Shown here: positions 8,463 to 17,684 of the stretch, piece after piece
Layout of the letters: each line of letters opens with the position of its first letter
How positions within the stretch are numbered: position 1 is the first letter of the stretch
Assembly: GCF_024464595.1 (NCBI RefSeq)
Contig: NZ_JANHAW010000001.1
Coordinates: 1,195,083 to 1,259,082 of the forward strand
DNA from: Halobellus litoreus
Lineage (GTDB): Archaea; Halobacteriota; Halobacteria; Halobacteriales; Haloferacaceae
Direction: 5' to 3'
Length of the DNA stretch: 64,000 nucleotides
Notes under the pieces: generated by a model
Databases searched by the model: none
Told to the model about the DNA's origin: nothing
What the model saw: the letters and a program-made list of their open reading frames with translations, nothing else
Program-made: the position numbers and the translations under genes

Positions 8463-9875
8463 ATGGTACTCGATAATCTCGGGAGTTCCCTCCGCAGCAG
8501 TCTCGACAAGCTGCAGGGGAAGTCCCGCCTCGACGAGGAGGACGTCGAGGAGATCGTCAAGGAGATCCAGCGCTCGCTGCTCTCCGCCGACGTCGAAGTC
8601 GGTCTCGTGATGGACCTCTCCTCGTCGATCGAAGAGCGCGCGACAGAGGAGGAACCGCCCGCCGGTACGTCCGCCCGGGATCACGTCCTCAGAATCGTCT
8701 ACGAGGAACTCGTCGACCTCGTCGGCGAGTCGACGGACCTCCCGCTGGAGTCTCAGACCATCCTCCTCGCCGGGCTCCAGGGATCGGGCAAGACCACGAG
8801 CGCCGCGAAGATGGCGTGGTGGTTCTCGAAGAAGGGGCTCCGCCCGGCCGTCATCCAGACCGACACGTTCCGCCCGGGCGCGTACGACCAGGCCAAGCAG
8901 ATGTGCGAGCGCGCCGAGGTGGACTTCTACGGCGACCCCGACGAGTCCGACCCGGTCACGATCGCCCGCGACGGCCTCGAGGCTACCGAGGACGCCGACG
9001 TTCACATCGTCGACACCGCCGGCCGGCACGCGCTCGAAGACGACCTGATCGCCGAGATCGAAGAGATCGAATCGGTCGTCGACCCCGACCGCTCGCTGCT
9101 CGTCCTCGACGCCGCGATCGGCCAGGGCGCGAAGGAGCAGGCCCGCGAGTTCGACGACGCGATCGGCATCGGCGGCGTCGTCGTCACCAAACTCGACGGG
9201 ACGGCGAAGGGCGGGGGCGCGCTGACCGCCGTCAACGAGACCGGCTCCTCGATCGCCTTCCTGGGGACCGGCGAGACGGTCCAGGACATCGAACGCTTCG
9301 AGCCCAACGGCTTCATCTCCCGGCTGCTCGGGATGGGCGACCTCAAACAGCTATCGGAGCGCGTCGAGCGCGCGATGGCCGAGACCGAGGAGGAGGAGGA
9401 CGACTGGGACCCCGAGGACATCATGGAGGGGTCGTTCACCCTCAAAGATATGCAGAAGCAGATGGAGGCGATGAACCGGATGGGGCCGCTCGATCAGGTC
9501 CTCGATATGATCCCTGGGCTCGGCGGCGGTTTCAAGGATCAGCTCCCGGACGACGCGATGGACGTCACCCAGGACCGGATGCGCGCCTTCGACGTCATTA
9601 TGGACTCGATGACCGACGACGAACTGGAGAACCCCCGCTCGATCGGCGCGTCCCGGACCCGCCGGATCGCCCGCGGCTCCGGGAAGGACGAGGAGACCGT
9701 CCGCGAACTCCTCGAACAGCACAAGATGATGGAACAGACCATCCAGCAGTTCCAGGGGATGGGCGACGGCGATATGCAGCGGATGATGAAGAAGCTCCAG
9801 AACCAGGGCGGCGGAGGCGGCGGAATGGGCGGTCTCGGCGGTGGCGGAGGCGGCGGTCTCGGGCCGTTCGGATAG
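8463..9875 (+). CDS. srp54: Signal recognition particle 54 kDa protein
   Basis: At 470 residues it is a complete SRP54. The N domain is about 1-90. The G domain carries GLQGSGKT (104-111) and, further on, the DTAGRH and TKLDG motifs. The methionine-rich M domain (about 300-440: [28 protein letters not shown]) binds 7S RNA and signal peptides. The C-terminus ends in an unusual polyglycine tail ([14 protein letters not shown]). FtsY, its receptor, lies just upstream. A CTTTACCC box near 8431-8438 may be the promoter. Confidence 0.97.
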   Translation: MVLDNLGSSLRSSLDKLQGKSRLDEEDVEEIVKEIQRSLLSADVEVGLVMDLSSSIEERATEEEPPAGTSARDHVLRIVYEELVDLVGESTDLPLESQTILLAGLQGSGKTTSAAKMAWWFSKKGLRPAVIQTDTFRPGAYDQAKQMCERAEVDFYGDPDESDPVTIARDGLEATEDADVHIVDTAGRHALEDDLIAEIEEIESVVDPDRSLLVLDAAIGQGAKEQAREFDDAIGIGGVVVTKLDGTAKGGGALTAVNETGSSIAFLGTGETVQDIERFEPNGFISRLLGMGDLKQLSERVERAMAETEEEEDDWDPEDIMEGSFTLKDMQKQMEAMNRMGPLDQVLDMIPGLGGGFKDQLPDDAMDVTQDRMRAFDVIMDSMTDDELENPRSIGASRTRRIARGSGKDEETVRELLEQHKMMEQTIQQFQGMGDGDMQRMMKKLQNQGGGGGGMGGLGGGGGGGLGPFG

Positions 9876-9895
9876 CGCTCTGATATCGGGGTCGC

Positions 9896-10021
9896 CGGCC
9901 GCGACGCGTTCGATGTGGGTCGCGACGCCTTCGACATCGGCTGCAACACGTTCGACACCGGCCGCGACGCGTTCGACGGTGGTCACAACGCGTTCGATGT
10001 CGGCCGCGACACGTCCGATTT
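9896..10021. repeat. 21-bp tandem repeat, six units, between srp54 and the MgtE-like pair
   Basis: Six imperfect 21-bp units of the form CGGCCGCGACGCGTTCGAYGT fill exactly 126 bp. Because 21 is a multiple of three, all frames stay open. On the minus strand the units read as heptads of the VERVAAG type, without a start codon or gene context to support translation. Confidence 0.8.
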
Positions 10022-10048
10022 TTGACCCCCGCGCCCGTCGGGCGTCGT

Positions 10049-10630
10049 ATGACCGTCCGGGAGGTGGCTCGCGAGGCCTACCGCGAGGCGCTCCCAGCGC
10101 TCGCTGCGAGCCTCGTCGGCGGCCTTTTCGCGGGCGTCGTCCTCAGCGGGATGCGGGCCGAACTCCGCGCAGTCCCCGGACTGCTCGTCCTCGTGCCGGC
10201 GCTGCTGGCGACCCGCGGCAACGTCTACGGCTCCCTCGGCGCGCGCATCTCGACCGCGCTCCACCAGGGGCTCGTCGAACCCCGAGTGCGCGGCGGCGAC
10301 GAGCGCCTCCGCGCGGCGGTGGCTGCGGCCCTCGCGAACGGCCTGCTCGTGTCGTCGTTCGCGGCGGTAGCGGTGTTCGCGATCCTCACCGTACTCGGCG
10401 ACTCCGTCGCCCCGCTCCCCGTGCTCGTCGCGACCGCGCTCCTCTCGGGGTTCCTCTCCGGCGTCGCGCTCGCGGGCGTCGTCGTCACCGCCGTCTTCGC
10501 CGGCTACCGCCGCGGGCGCGACCCCGACACGCTCGTGGGGCCGCTCGTGACGACGACGGGGGACCTCTTCGGGATGCTCTTCCTGCTCGTGGCGGTCAGG
10601 CTGGTCCTGTTCGCCGCCGGGGTGGTCTGA
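10049..10630 (+). CDS. MgtE-like divalent cation transporter, first half
   Basis: The 193-residue membrane protein has about five hydrophobic helices and resembles the MgtE/SLC41 transmembrane domain (LLVLVPALLATRGNVYGSLGARISTALHQG; TTTGDLFGMLFLL). It lacks the cytosolic N and CBS domains that gate bacterial MgtE. The next gene is a second copy of the same domain and begins on the base after this stop, so the two probably form a heterodimeric pore. The ATG at 10049 is used; a TTG at 10022 would add nine residues. Confidence 0.85.
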   Translation: MTVREVAREAYREALPALAASLVGGLFAGVVLSGMRAELRAVPGLLVLVPALLATRGNVYGSLGARISTALHQGLVEPRVRGGDERLRAAVAAALANGLLVSSFAAVAVFAILTVLGDSVAPLPVLVATALLSGFLSGVALAGVVVTAVFAGYRRGRDPDTLVGPLVTTTGDLFGMLFLLVAVRLVLFAAGVV

Positions 10631-11188
10631 GTGTCGACCGACTGGACCGTCCGGGCGATCACGCGCGCGATGCTTCCGGTGCTTCTCGCGCTGACGATCG
10701 TCGAGGTCGGCAGCGGACTCGTGCTCGGTCAGTTCGAGGCGCAACTCCTGCAGTATCCGACGCTGCTCGCGCTCGTTCCCGTGACGATCGGCACGGCCGG
10801 GAACCTCGGGAGCATCCTCGCGGCGCGGCTCTCCACGTCGTTTCACCTCGGGACGCTCTCGTTCGATCCGACCGACGAACACCTCGCCGGCAACGCCGTC
10901 GCGACGCTCGCACTCGCGGTGTCGATCTTTCCGCTCGTCGGGATCGGCGCGTGGGGGCTCACGGCGGTGTTCAGCGGCGTCCGACTCGGCCCCGGGACCG
11001 TGCTCGCCGTCGCCCTCACCTCGGGCATCGCGCTCGCGGTGCTCGCGGTCGCGGTGACGCTCTCGGTCACGTACGTCGCGTACCGCCTCAGCCTCGATCC
11101 CGACGACGTCGTCATCCCGGTCGTCACCAACACGTGCGACGTGCTCGGCGTGGTCGTGCTGTTCGCGACCGTGCAGGTGCTCCTGTGA
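10631..11188 (+). CDS. MgtE-like divalent cation transporter, second half
   Basis: The 185-residue membrane protein is homologous in layout to the gene before it. PTLLALVPVTIGTAGNLGSILAARLSTSFHLG corresponds to the same MgtE core, and VVIPVVTNTCDVLGVVVLF matches the last helix. The start is GTG at 10631, with no spacer after the preceding TGA, which strongly suggests translational coupling and complex formation. Mg2+, Co2+ or another divalent ion is possible; sequence does not decide. Confidence 0.85.
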   Translation: MSTDWTVRAITRAMLPVLLALTIVEVGSGLVLGQFEAQLLQYPTLLALVPVTIGTAGNLGSILAARLSTSFHLGTLSFDPTDEHLAGNAVATLALAVSIFPLVGIGAWGLTAVFSGVRLGPGTVLAVALTSGIALAVLAVAVTLSVTYVAYRLSLDPDDVVIPVVTNTCDVLGVVVLFATVQVLL

Positions 11189-11316
11189 GGTGAGACCGGA
11201 GGTAGAAGTGGAACCGGACCGGGGTCAACCCGGAACCCACCCGGGACCGCGTCGGCGCGACGTTCTGTGACGCCGCAACCGACGCCGATTAGTCGGCCGC
11301 GCGCCAAGCGACGAGC

Positions 11317-12366
11317 GTGCAACCCGCAGGGATCGTCGAGTCCGTCTGGCCCGTGCTCGTCGAAGTCGCCCCGCGAGTCGCCCGCATCGCCGTCTTCATC
11401 GCGGTCGGGGTCTTTCTCGCGAACGTCGCCGTCGGCTTCGGCCTCGTCGAGAAGATCGCCGCGTTCTCGAAGTATCTCACCCGACCGGCGAACCTGCCCG
11501 ACGAAGTCGGGACCGCCATCGTCACGACCGCGGCGTCGACGACCGCGGGCTACGGGATGCTCGCGGACTTCCGGGAGTCCGGCCGGCTCGACGACGTCGA
11601 GACGCTCGTCGCCGTCACGATGAACACGTTCTTCGGCTTCGTCCAGCACATCTTCACCTTCTATGCGCCGGTGTTGATCCCGATCCTCGGCCTCGAAGTC
11701 GGCCTGCTCTACGTCGGCGCGCGCGCCGCCGTCGCGCTCGGGATCACGTTCGCGGGAGTGCTCGGCGGCGCGGTGCTGCTCTCAAGCGCTCGTGCGCCCG
11801 CCACGTCCCGCTCGGCCGGTTCCGAGAGCGCGACCGACGGCGGACTGGCAGCCGATGGGGCGGCAGCCGAACGCGGCGATCTCACGACCGCCGCCGACAT
11901 CGACGACGACGAACCGCCGCTGGAGGTCCTCCGGACCGCCGGCGAGAAGACCTGGCCGAAACTGAAGCGGATCGTCCCGCGCCTGGCGGTCGTCTACGTG
12001 CTCGTCACGCTCTTGGTCCGGACGCAGGACCTGGAGTCGGCCACGGCGATCGCCGAGCCGCTGACGACGCTACTCGGCCTCCCGGCGGCGTCGCTGTTCG
12101 TCGTCGGCGTGTTCGCGTTCGACACCACCACCGGCGCGGCGACCATCGCGCCGATGATCGGATCGACGTTCACCCCGCGGACCGCCGTGGCTACGATGCT
12201 CCTGGGCGGCATCGTCTCCTTCGCAGTCTCGACGTTCAAACGCTCGATTCCCTTCCAGTACGGCATCTGGGGCCCGAAGTTCGGTTCGAAGGTGATCCTC
12301 GTCAACACGGCGCTGAAAATCGTCTTCATCGCGGCGGCGCTGGCCCTGCTCCTCGCGCCGGTGTGA
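11317..12366 (+). CDS. Gate (nucleoside-recognition) domain membrane protein
   Basis: The 349-residue protein has two blocks of membrane helices, about 15-160 and 215-349, joined by a hydrophilic acidic linker (about 165-205). The first block carries the conserved glycine/serine-rich TTAASTTAGYGMLADF and FVQHIFTFYAPV; the second has DTTTGAATIAPMIGS. This matches SpmA/SpmB-like and nucleoside-recognition (Gate) proteins, whose transport role is poorly known. The start is GTG at 11317. Confidence 0.8.
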   Translation: MQPAGIVESVWPVLVEVAPRVARIAVFIAVGVFLANVAVGFGLVEKIAAFSKYLTRPANLPDEVGTAIVTTAASTTAGYGMLADFRESGRLDDVETLVAVTMNTFFGFVQHIFTFYAPVLIPILGLEVGLLYVGARAAVALGITFAGVLGGAVLLSSARAPATSRSAGSESATDGGLAADGAAAERGDLTTAADIDDDEPPLEVLRTAGEKTWPKLKRIVPRLAVVYVLVTLLVRTQDLESATAIAEPLTTLLGLPAASLFVVGVFAFDTTTGAATIAPMIGSTFTPRTAVATMLLGGIVSFAVSTFKRSIPFQYGIWGPKFGSKVILVNTALKIVFIAAALALLLAPV

Positions 12367-12412
12367 ACGTCGCCGCCGAGCCGCGCGTTTCCCGCGTCGG
12401 GATCGGCCGGCT

Positions 12413-12524
12413 ACTACGCTCGCTCGTCGAGCTCGGCTGATCGCTACGCTCGCTCGTCGAACTCGGCTGATCGCTACGCTCGCTCGTCGAACTCGGCTGA
12501 TCGCTACGCTCGCTCGTCTGGATC
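12413..12524. repeat. 30-bp tandem repeat extending the 3' end of the UPF0201 gene
   Basis: Three complete 30-bp units (12413-12442, 12443-12472, 12473-12502; consensus GCTACGCTCGCTCGTCGAAC + TCGGCTGATC) are followed by a partial unit from 12503. That partial unit includes the stop codon and last codons of the UPF0201 gene. On the minus strand each unit repeats a DERA-stop-like ending, so this is amplification of a gene terminus. Confidence 0.85.
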
Positions 12525-12923
12525 GACCGGCCGCCCGTCCTCCGTCGGCGGCGCGACGTGGTCGATGTACGACTCGACGTCGGGTTCGTTGACGGTGACG
12601 TGCACGTGGATGTCGCCGAGTTCGTCGGGGTTGCCCACGGCGAAGTTGATCACGCCCTTGAACGCCGCCTGCTTCTTCAGCGCGAAGGAGAACCCCTCGT
12701 CGTCGGCGCGTTTGAAGAACTCCGTGCGGGCAGTCTCGAGGATTTCCTGCTCGTGGAGGCGTTCGGAGAACCGTTCCAGAGAGTGCGTTTCACCCACGAG
12801 CTCGCCCGGTCGGTGCTCGAACTCGACGTTCGGAAAGAGGCTTCTCACGGCGTCTTCGACCCGGTCCGTCACCTCGGTGTCGCGGACCGGCGCGACGATC
12901 CGCGCGTCGATGCGGTAGATCAT
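12504..12923 (-). CDS. UPF0201 family RNA-binding-like protein (COG1325)
   Basis: The 139-residue archaeal protein has the UPF0201 layout: an N-terminal ferredoxin-like part (IDARIVAPVRDTEVTDRVEDAVRSLFPNVEF) and a second one around KKQAAFKGVINFAV and IHVHVTVNEPDVESYIDHVAPPTEDG. COG1325 is described as a predicted RNA-binding/exosome-related family, but no reaction is known. The start overlaps the UPF0200 stop by four bases (ATGA), an arrangement kept in many archaea. Confidence 0.88.
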   Translation of the reverse strand: MIYRIDARIVAPVRDTEVTDRVEDAVRSLFPNVEFEHRPGELVGETHSLERFSERLHEQEILETARTEFFKRADDEGFSFALKKQAAFKGVINFAVGNPDELGDIHVHVTVNEPDVESYIDHVAPPTEDGRPVDPDERA

Positions 12924-13558
12924 CGCGACTCACCGGGGTCGGCCGCGGCTCTCGATTCGACATCCTCGCCGTTCGTGTCGACGACGCGAACGTACTCGTC
13001 GTCGGCGAGCGATTCGAAGTCGGCGTCGAGGATCGCCCGGATGCGCCCGCGGAACGCCGACAGCGAGTCGGTGTTCTCGACGACGACGTCCGCGCGCTCC
13101 ATCACCTCGCCCATCCCGAAGCCGAGTTCGCGCTCCTCGCGCTCGCGAAGCGCCTCTCTATCGACGTCGGAGTCGTCGCGGTCGCGTTCGAGCAGGCGGT
13201 CGGCGCGCGTCTCGAACGGGGCTTCGATGCTCACGAGCAGGAAGTCCTCGCCGAACGCCGCGCGAAAGCGGTCGAGTTCGACGTCCGAGCGTAGGCCGTC
13301 GACGAGTACGACGTCGCTCGTCTCCAGTTCCGACTCGATCAGCGGGAGCGACCGCTCGGCGATGGCCGCGGGGCCGTCCTCCTCGCGCAGCGTTCGCGCC
13401 ATCTCGCCGTGGTGTTCGGCGGGGTCGAAGCCGCGGTCGCGGCAGGCTTTCCGGATCACGTCGCCCATCGTGACGACCGGAACGTCCGCCTCGCGGGCGA
13501 CGGCGGCGGCCTCGCCCTTGCCGCTGCCGGGCAGTCCGACGGTACCGATGACCTTCAT
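12920..13558 (-). CDS. UPF0200 family P-loop kinase-like protein
   Basis: The 212-residue protein has an intact Walker A motif, GLPGSGKGEAA, at residues 8-18 and a VVLVDGLRSDVEL Walker B-like strand near residue 105. It resembles dephospho-CoA/adenylate kinases but is the separate archaeal UPF0200 family, whose substrate is not established. It is translationally coupled to UPF0201, so the two probably act together. Confidence 0.87.
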   Translation of the reverse strand: MKVIGTVGLPGSGKGEAAAVAREADVPVVTMGDVIRKACRDRGFDPAEHHGEMARTLREEDGPAAIAERSLPLIESELETSDVVLVDGLRSDVELDRFRAAFGEDFLLVSIEAPFETRADRLLERDRDDSDVDREALREREERELGFGMGEVMERADVVVENTDSLSAFRGRIRAILDADFESLADDEYVRVVDTNGEDVESRAAADPGESR

Positions 13559-13645
13559 TACGCGTCGATTCACGGCACCCGACCTTACGCGTTGCGCTCG
13601 GCGGAGCGGACGCACCGGGGCGCTCTCGACGCCGAACCCGTACTC

Positions 13646-13653
13646 CTTTTTAC
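13646..13653 (+). promoter_or_regulatory. TATA box for tRNA-Arg
   Basis: CTTTTTAC is centred about 28 nt before the mature tRNA 5' end, a normal archaeal tRNA promoter position. Confidence 0.5.
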
Positions 13654-13677
13654 CCGCGACCGATTTGACTGCCACGA

Positions 13678-13751
13678 GGGCGCGTAGCTCAGTCGGACAG
13701 AGCGTCGGACTTCTAATCCGATGGTCGCGGGTTCGAATCCCGTCGCGCTCG
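13678..13751 (+). tRNA. trnR: tRNA-Arg (anticodon TCT)
   Basis: The 74-nt sequence folds as a complete cloverleaf. The acceptor stem is GGGCGCG with CGCGCTC (one G-U pair), the D arm is GCTC/GAGC, the anticodon stem is TCGGA/TCCGA around loop CTTCTAA, and the T arm is GCGGG-TTCGAAT-CCCGT. The discriminator is G. CCA is not encoded and no intron is present. It reads AGA codons, and AGG by wobble. Degenerate copies of its 3' half follow downstream. Confidence 0.96.
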
Positions 13752-14086
13752 TGAAGATCGCCGAGCGAAGCGAGGCGTATCTGAACGCACCGGGCGGGAT
13801 TCGAATCAGAGAGCGAACAGAGTGAGCGACCGTGGTCCGAATCCCGTCGCGCTCGTGAAATCGAAGATTTCACTCGCGCGACGACTCCCCGCTCGCGTTG
13901 CTCGCGGGGATCCCGTCGCGCCGCGAGATCAACGAGTGAAGCGAGGCGTATCTGAACGCACCGTGCGGGATTCGGATCAGGGAGATCACGCGCAGCGGAG
14001 CGAGCACGTCCGACCGCGGGTCGAACCCCGCCGTGCTCGTGAAATTGCGGTCTGACTCGTGCGAGGACGGCTCACACTTCCGAAGC
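13752..14086. repeat. Repeat field of tRNA-Arg 3'-end copies
   Basis: A 22-bp identical copy of the tRNA 3' end (13734-13755) recurs at 13838-13859 with the GTGAA flank preserved. A more diverged copy of the T arm and acceptor strand lies at 14016-14045. Between them, a 53-bp imperfect direct repeat occurs at 13757-13809 and 13928-13980. No gene is present. The alternation of tRNA end and repeat suggests serial duplication, or att-site scars left by elements that integrated at this tRNA. Confidence 0.8.
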
Positions 14087-14094
14087 GTTTAATC
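14087..14094 (+). promoter_or_regulatory. TATA box for mdh
   Basis: GTTTAATC lies 27-34 nt before the mdh ATG, as expected for a leaderless transcript. Confidence 0.5.
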
Positions 14095-14120
14095 GAACTC
14101 CGACGCCTTCTCTACTCGAT

Positions 14121-15035
14121 ATGACGAAAGTCAGCGTGGTCGGTGCCGCCGGAACGGTCGGTGCCGCCGCCGGGTACAACCTCGCGCTCCGGGACGTCGT
14201 GGACGAACTCGTCTTCGTCGACATCCCCGAGAAGGAGGACGAGACGGTCGGACAGGCTGCGGACGCGAACCACGGCGTCGCCTACGACTCCAACACCGAG
14301 GTCGTCCAGGGGGGCTACGAGGACACCGCCGGATCGGACGTCGTCGTCATCACCGCGGGCATTCCGCGTCAGCCCGGACAGACGCGGATCGACCTCGCGG
14401 GCGACAACGCGCCGATTATGGAGGACATCGGCTCCTCGCTCGCCGAGCACAACGACGACTTCGTCTCAGTCACCACCTCGAACCCCGTCGACCTGCTGAA
14501 CCGGCACCTCTACGAGTCGGGCGACCGCGACCGCCACAAGGTGATCGGCTTCGGCGGCCGCCTCGACTCCGCGCGCTTCCGCTACGTGCTCAGCCAGCGC
14601 TTCGACGCGCCGGTGAAGAACGTCGAGGCGACGATTCTCGGCGAGCACGGCGATGCGCAGGTTCCAGTCTTCTCAAAGGTTCGCGTCGACGGCGCGGACC
14701 CCGAGTTCTCGGGCGACGAGCGCGAAGAGATCCTCGGCGACCTCCAAGAGTCGGCGATGGACGTCATCGAGCGGAAGGGCGCGACGCAGTGGGGGCCCGC
14801 AACGGGCGTCGCCCACACCGTCGAGGCCATCCTCCGCGACACCGGCGAGGTGCTTCCGGGATCGATCGCCCTCGACGGCGAGTTCGGGTACAAGGACACC
14901 GCCTTCGGCGTCCCGCTGGAACTCGGCTCCGACGGCGCCGAGGAAGTCGTCGAGTGGGACCTCGACGAGTACGAGCGGGAACTGATGGACGATGCGGCCG
15001 AGAAACTGTCCGAGCAGTACGAGAAGATCGCCTGA
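14121..15035 (+). CDS. mdh: Malate dehydrogenase
   Basis: The 304-residue NAD-dependent dehydrogenase belongs to the lactate/malate family. The Rossmann start [17 protein letters not shown] (about 5-21) is followed by the acidic residue VDIPEKEDE that selects NAD. The substrate-binding segments are [18 protein letters not shown] and the catalytic-histidine region [14 protein letters not shown]. The R-Q-P-G-Q-T-R loop, with its arginine, supports malate over lactate. It is the halophilic tetrameric type. The ATG is supported by the TATA box at 14087. Confidence 0.94.
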   Translation: MTKVSVVGAAGTVGAAAGYNLALRDVVDELVFVDIPEKEDETVGQAADANHGVAYDSNTEVVQGGYEDTAGSDVVVITAGIPRQPGQTRIDLAGDNAPIMEDIGSSLAEHNDDFVSVTTSNPVDLLNRHLYESGDRDRHKVIGFGGRLDSARFRYVLSQRFDAPVKNVEATILGEHGDAQVPVFSKVRVDGADPEFSGDEREEILGDLQESAMDVIERKGATQWGPATGVAHTVEAILRDTGEVLPGSIALDGEFGYKDTAFGVPLELGSDGAEEVVEWDLDEYERELMDDAAEKLSEQYEKIA

Positions 15036-15171
15036 GCGGACAGACCGCCAACGGCGAGGCTGCCGTTCTCTCCGCGACGCCGCGGCTGTTCGGCTATCGA
15101 GGAGACCAACTGAAAAAACGCGACGTCACCTCGTCCGCGCCGGTGACAGGTACATAGGGCGAAACCGTCGG

Positions 15172-15570
15172 TTAGGCGGTCGTCGTGCGGAGGTGGGAGA
15201 CGTACGACGCCAGGTCGGTCGTGGTCACCATTCCGATGACGGCACCGTCGTCGTCGACGACCGGGACGTGGTGAATGCCGTGTTCGATCATCGATTCGGC
15301 GACCTGTGCGATCGGGACCTGCGCGGTCGTCGTCACCGCCGTGTCGGACATGTACGCCGAGACGGGCGTCCGGTCCTTCGGTTTCCGCTCGGCGACGATC
15401 TTCACGAAGTCGGTGTTGGTGAGGATGCCGACGAGCTGGCCGTCGTCGACGACGACGACCGATCCGATCTCCTCGTCCAGCATCTTCTGTGCGGCGTCCT
15501 CGACCAGCGTGTCGGGCGAGACGGTGTGCACGGGCGAGGACATCACGCGTGCGACGAAAATGTCGTCCAT
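15172..15570 (-). CDS. CBS domain pair protein
   Basis: The 132-residue protein is two CBS domains in tandem (about 7-60 and 70-126), with the usual VVVVDDGQLVGILTNTDFVKIV and VPVVDDDGAVIGMVTTTDL strands. Such free-standing pairs bind adenosyl nucleotides and regulate a partner that is not identifiable here. The ATG at 15570 is chosen because a TATA-like box at 15595-15603 would overlap the alternative start at 15597. Confidence 0.88.
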   Translation of the reverse strand: MDDIFVARVMSSPVHTVSPDTLVEDAAQKMLDEEIGSVVVVDDGQLVGILTNTDFVKIVAERKPKDRTPVSAYMSDTAVTTTAQVPIAQVAESMIEHGIHHVPVVDDDGAVIGMVTTTDLASYVSHLRTTTA

Positions 15571-15594
15571 AGTACGCCGTGGGGGAGTATCTAC

Positions 15595-15603
15595 CATTAA
15601 GGA
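15595..15603 (-). promoter_or_regulatory. TATA box for the CBS protein
   Basis: On the minus strand this is TCCTTAATG, 25-33 nt before the ATG at 15570. A second AT-rich box (TATATAAACG, minus strand) lies further upstream at 15666-15675 and could be an additional promoter. Confidence 0.45.
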
Positions 15604-15838
15604 TTCGGCTCGCGGTGGACGAGAATTCGGACCGACTGCCGCACGGCGACCGCTTCCTCGCGTACGTTTATATACGATCGAGGGGCCAGACGCCGCATAA
15701 CGTAACAGTTGCCCCCGCGTCGAACGCGGTCGTTCGGCACGACGACGCGGGGAGTTGTGGCAGTAGTCGTGCCGACAGTCAGCCACTCGTGCGCGTCCGA
15801 ACCGCCGGTCAGCGTGTCATCCGTGCTCGACGCCGCCG

Positions 15839-17581
15839 TCACAGTCGTTCCTGAAGCGTCCGCGCCGTTCCCTCGCCGACGCCCGGCACGTCTGTCAGGT
15901 CCGCTGTCGACGCGTCGCGGACGTTCTCGACGCTCCCGAACCGTCGGAGGAGCGCACGTCGAGTCTGTTCGCCGACGCCCGGCACGTCTTCCAGGACCGT
16001 TCGCACGTCGTCGCGAAGGGTCTGGTGGTACTGGACGGCGAACCGGTGCGCCTCGTCGCGGACGCGCTGGAGGACGTGCAGCGCCGGCTCGTCGCTGTCC
16101 CAGTCGTGAACGCCGTCGGGCGTGATCACGAGTTCCCGCTCCTTCGCGAGCGCGACGGCGGGGACGCTCCAGCCAGTCTCCGCGAGCGCGTCCCGCGCGG
16201 CGCCGAGTTGCCCCTCGCCGCCGTCGATCAGCAGCAGGTCGGGGTCCGGCCTGTCGTCGCGGCCCGCGACCGCGCGCTCGGCCCGCCAGCGGACGAGCTC
16301 GCGCATCCGCGCGTAGTCGTCGTTGCCGTCGGCGAGTCGCTTCCGGCGGTAGTCGGATTTCTCCGCCGACCCGTCGACGAAGCAGACGTCGCTCCCGACA
16401 ACGGCCGTGCCGCCGGCGTGACTCACGTCGAAGCCCTCGATTCGCGTGATCGATGACAGTCCGAGCGCCTCCGCGAGCGCGCTCAGTCCGTCGCCTCGGC
16501 CGGGTCCGCTCCGGGCGTTCTTGAGCGCGAGGTCGACGAGTTTCGACTCTCGACCGGCACCGGGCACGCGGACGTCGACGCCCTCGGCGTTCAGCCACGC
16601 GAGGACGTCCTTGTCGTCGGGGCGCTCCGAACAGAGGATCGCGTCCGGGAGGTCGCGCTCGGCGTAGTACTGCGTGAGAAACGCCGTGAGCACCGCGGCC
16701 GAGCGCTCGCCGCCGTCGGGCGCGTCGAGGCGGTGGCGCGAACGGTCGACGAGCTGTCCGCGTTCGCTGTGCAGCCGCGCCACCGTCGCGCCGTCGCCCT
16801 CGACCGCGACGCCGAGAACGTCGACCGCGCGTTCGTCGGACTGCGCGGAGACGGCCTCCTCGCCTTCCCCGTGAAACGACTCGACGGCGTCGAGGCGGTC
16901 GCGGAGGTTCGCGGCGCGCTCGAACTGTTCGGACTCCGCGGCCGTCTCCATCTCCCGACGAAGCGGATCGGCCAGGACGCCCGTCTCGCCCTCGAAGAAT
17001 CGGACGACCGACTCGACGTCGTCGCGATACGCGTCGGCGTCGATCTCGCCGGTACAGGGCGCGGTGCACAGCCCCATCTCGTAATCGAGACAGGGCCGTT
17101 CGCGGTTCGCGTACTTGTGGTCCGAACAGCCCCGCAGGCCGTACGTCTCCCGGAGCGCCTTCACCACGGTGTCGACGCGGCCCTTGTCGGTGAACGGACC
17201 GAAGACGGTCGCGCCCGGATCCGGGTCGCGGGTGGCCTCGATCCGCGGGACCGGATGGTCCGTGAGTTGCACGAGCGGATAGGACTTGTCGTCCTTCAAC
17301 CGGACGTTGTACCGCGGCTGATGCCGCTTGATCAGGTTCGCTTCGAGCAGCAGCGCCTGCGTCTCGGTGTCGGTGACGGCGACGTCGATCGAGCGGGCGC
17401 GCTCGACCATCTGCCGGATCCGTTCGCCGCGCGGATCGGCGTACGAGCGGACCCGATCGCGGACGTCCACCGCCTTGCCGACGTAGAGGACGTCGTCGCC
17501 GTCGAGAAACTGGTAGACGCCGGGGCCGGTGGGTAACTCCGCGGCGCGCTCGCGAAGTTCGCTGCGCTGCATCGGTTCCAC
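15839..17581 (-). CDS. uvrC: UvrABC system protein C (excinuclease subunit)
   Basis: The 580-residue protein makes both incisions in nucleotide excision repair. Domains in order: GIY-YIG nuclease (about 15-95, [19 protein letters not shown]), a cysteine-bearing segment, a UVR domain (about 195-230), the UvrC RNase H-like nuclease (about 250-450, [14 protein letters not shown] and [14 protein letters not shown]) and two HhH motifs at the end ([32 protein letters not shown]). ATG codons at 17581 and 17572 are both possible. Archaeal uvrC came from bacteria long ago; uvrA and uvrB are not in the window. Confidence 0.96.
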   Translation of the reverse strand: MEPMQRSELRERAAELPTGPGVYQFLDGDDVLYVGKAVDVRDRVRSYADPRGERIRQMVERARSIDVAVTDTETQALLLEANLIKRHQPRYNVRLKDDKSYPLVQLTDHPVPRIEATRDPDPGATVFGPFTDKGRVDTVVKALRETYGLRGCSDHKYANRERPCLDYEMGLCTAPCTGEIDADAYRDDVESVVRFFEGETGVLADPLRREMETAAESEQFERAANLRDRLDAVESFHGEGEEAVSAQSDERAVDVLGVAVEGDGATVARLHSERGQLVDRSRHRLDAPDGGERSAAVLTAFLTQYYAERDLPDAILCSERPDDKDVLAWLNAEGVDVRVPGAGRESKLVDLALKNARSGPGRGDGLSALAEALGLSSITRIEGFDVSHAGGTAVVGSDVCFVDGSAEKSDYRRKRLADGNDDYARMRELVRWRAERAVAGRDDRPDPDLLLIDGGEGQLGAARDALAETGWSVPAVALAKERELVITPDGVHDWDSDEPALHVLQRVRDEAHRFAVQYHQTLRDDVRTVLEDVPGVGEQTRRALLRRFGSVENVRDASTADLTDVPGVGEGTARTLQERL

Positions 17582-17684
17582 GTAGCGGGCCGAGCGGCTT
17601 GAGCGTGACGCGACAGCGCGCGCGGTGGTCCGTCCCCCGATTCGGGGCGGCAGCTACAAACGCGTCGACCGAAGACGTGAGGGT

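Noticed and set aside
9841-11193. 450-codon plus-strand frame over the MgtE-like pair
   Set aside because: The Arg/Asp-rich translation has no family similarity, while the two membrane proteins in the other frames have helices and MgtE motifs.
13838-14045. Additional tRNA genes downstream of tRNA-Arg
   Set aside because: Only the T arm and acceptor 3' strand are present; there is no D arm, anticodon arm or matching 5' acceptor strand.
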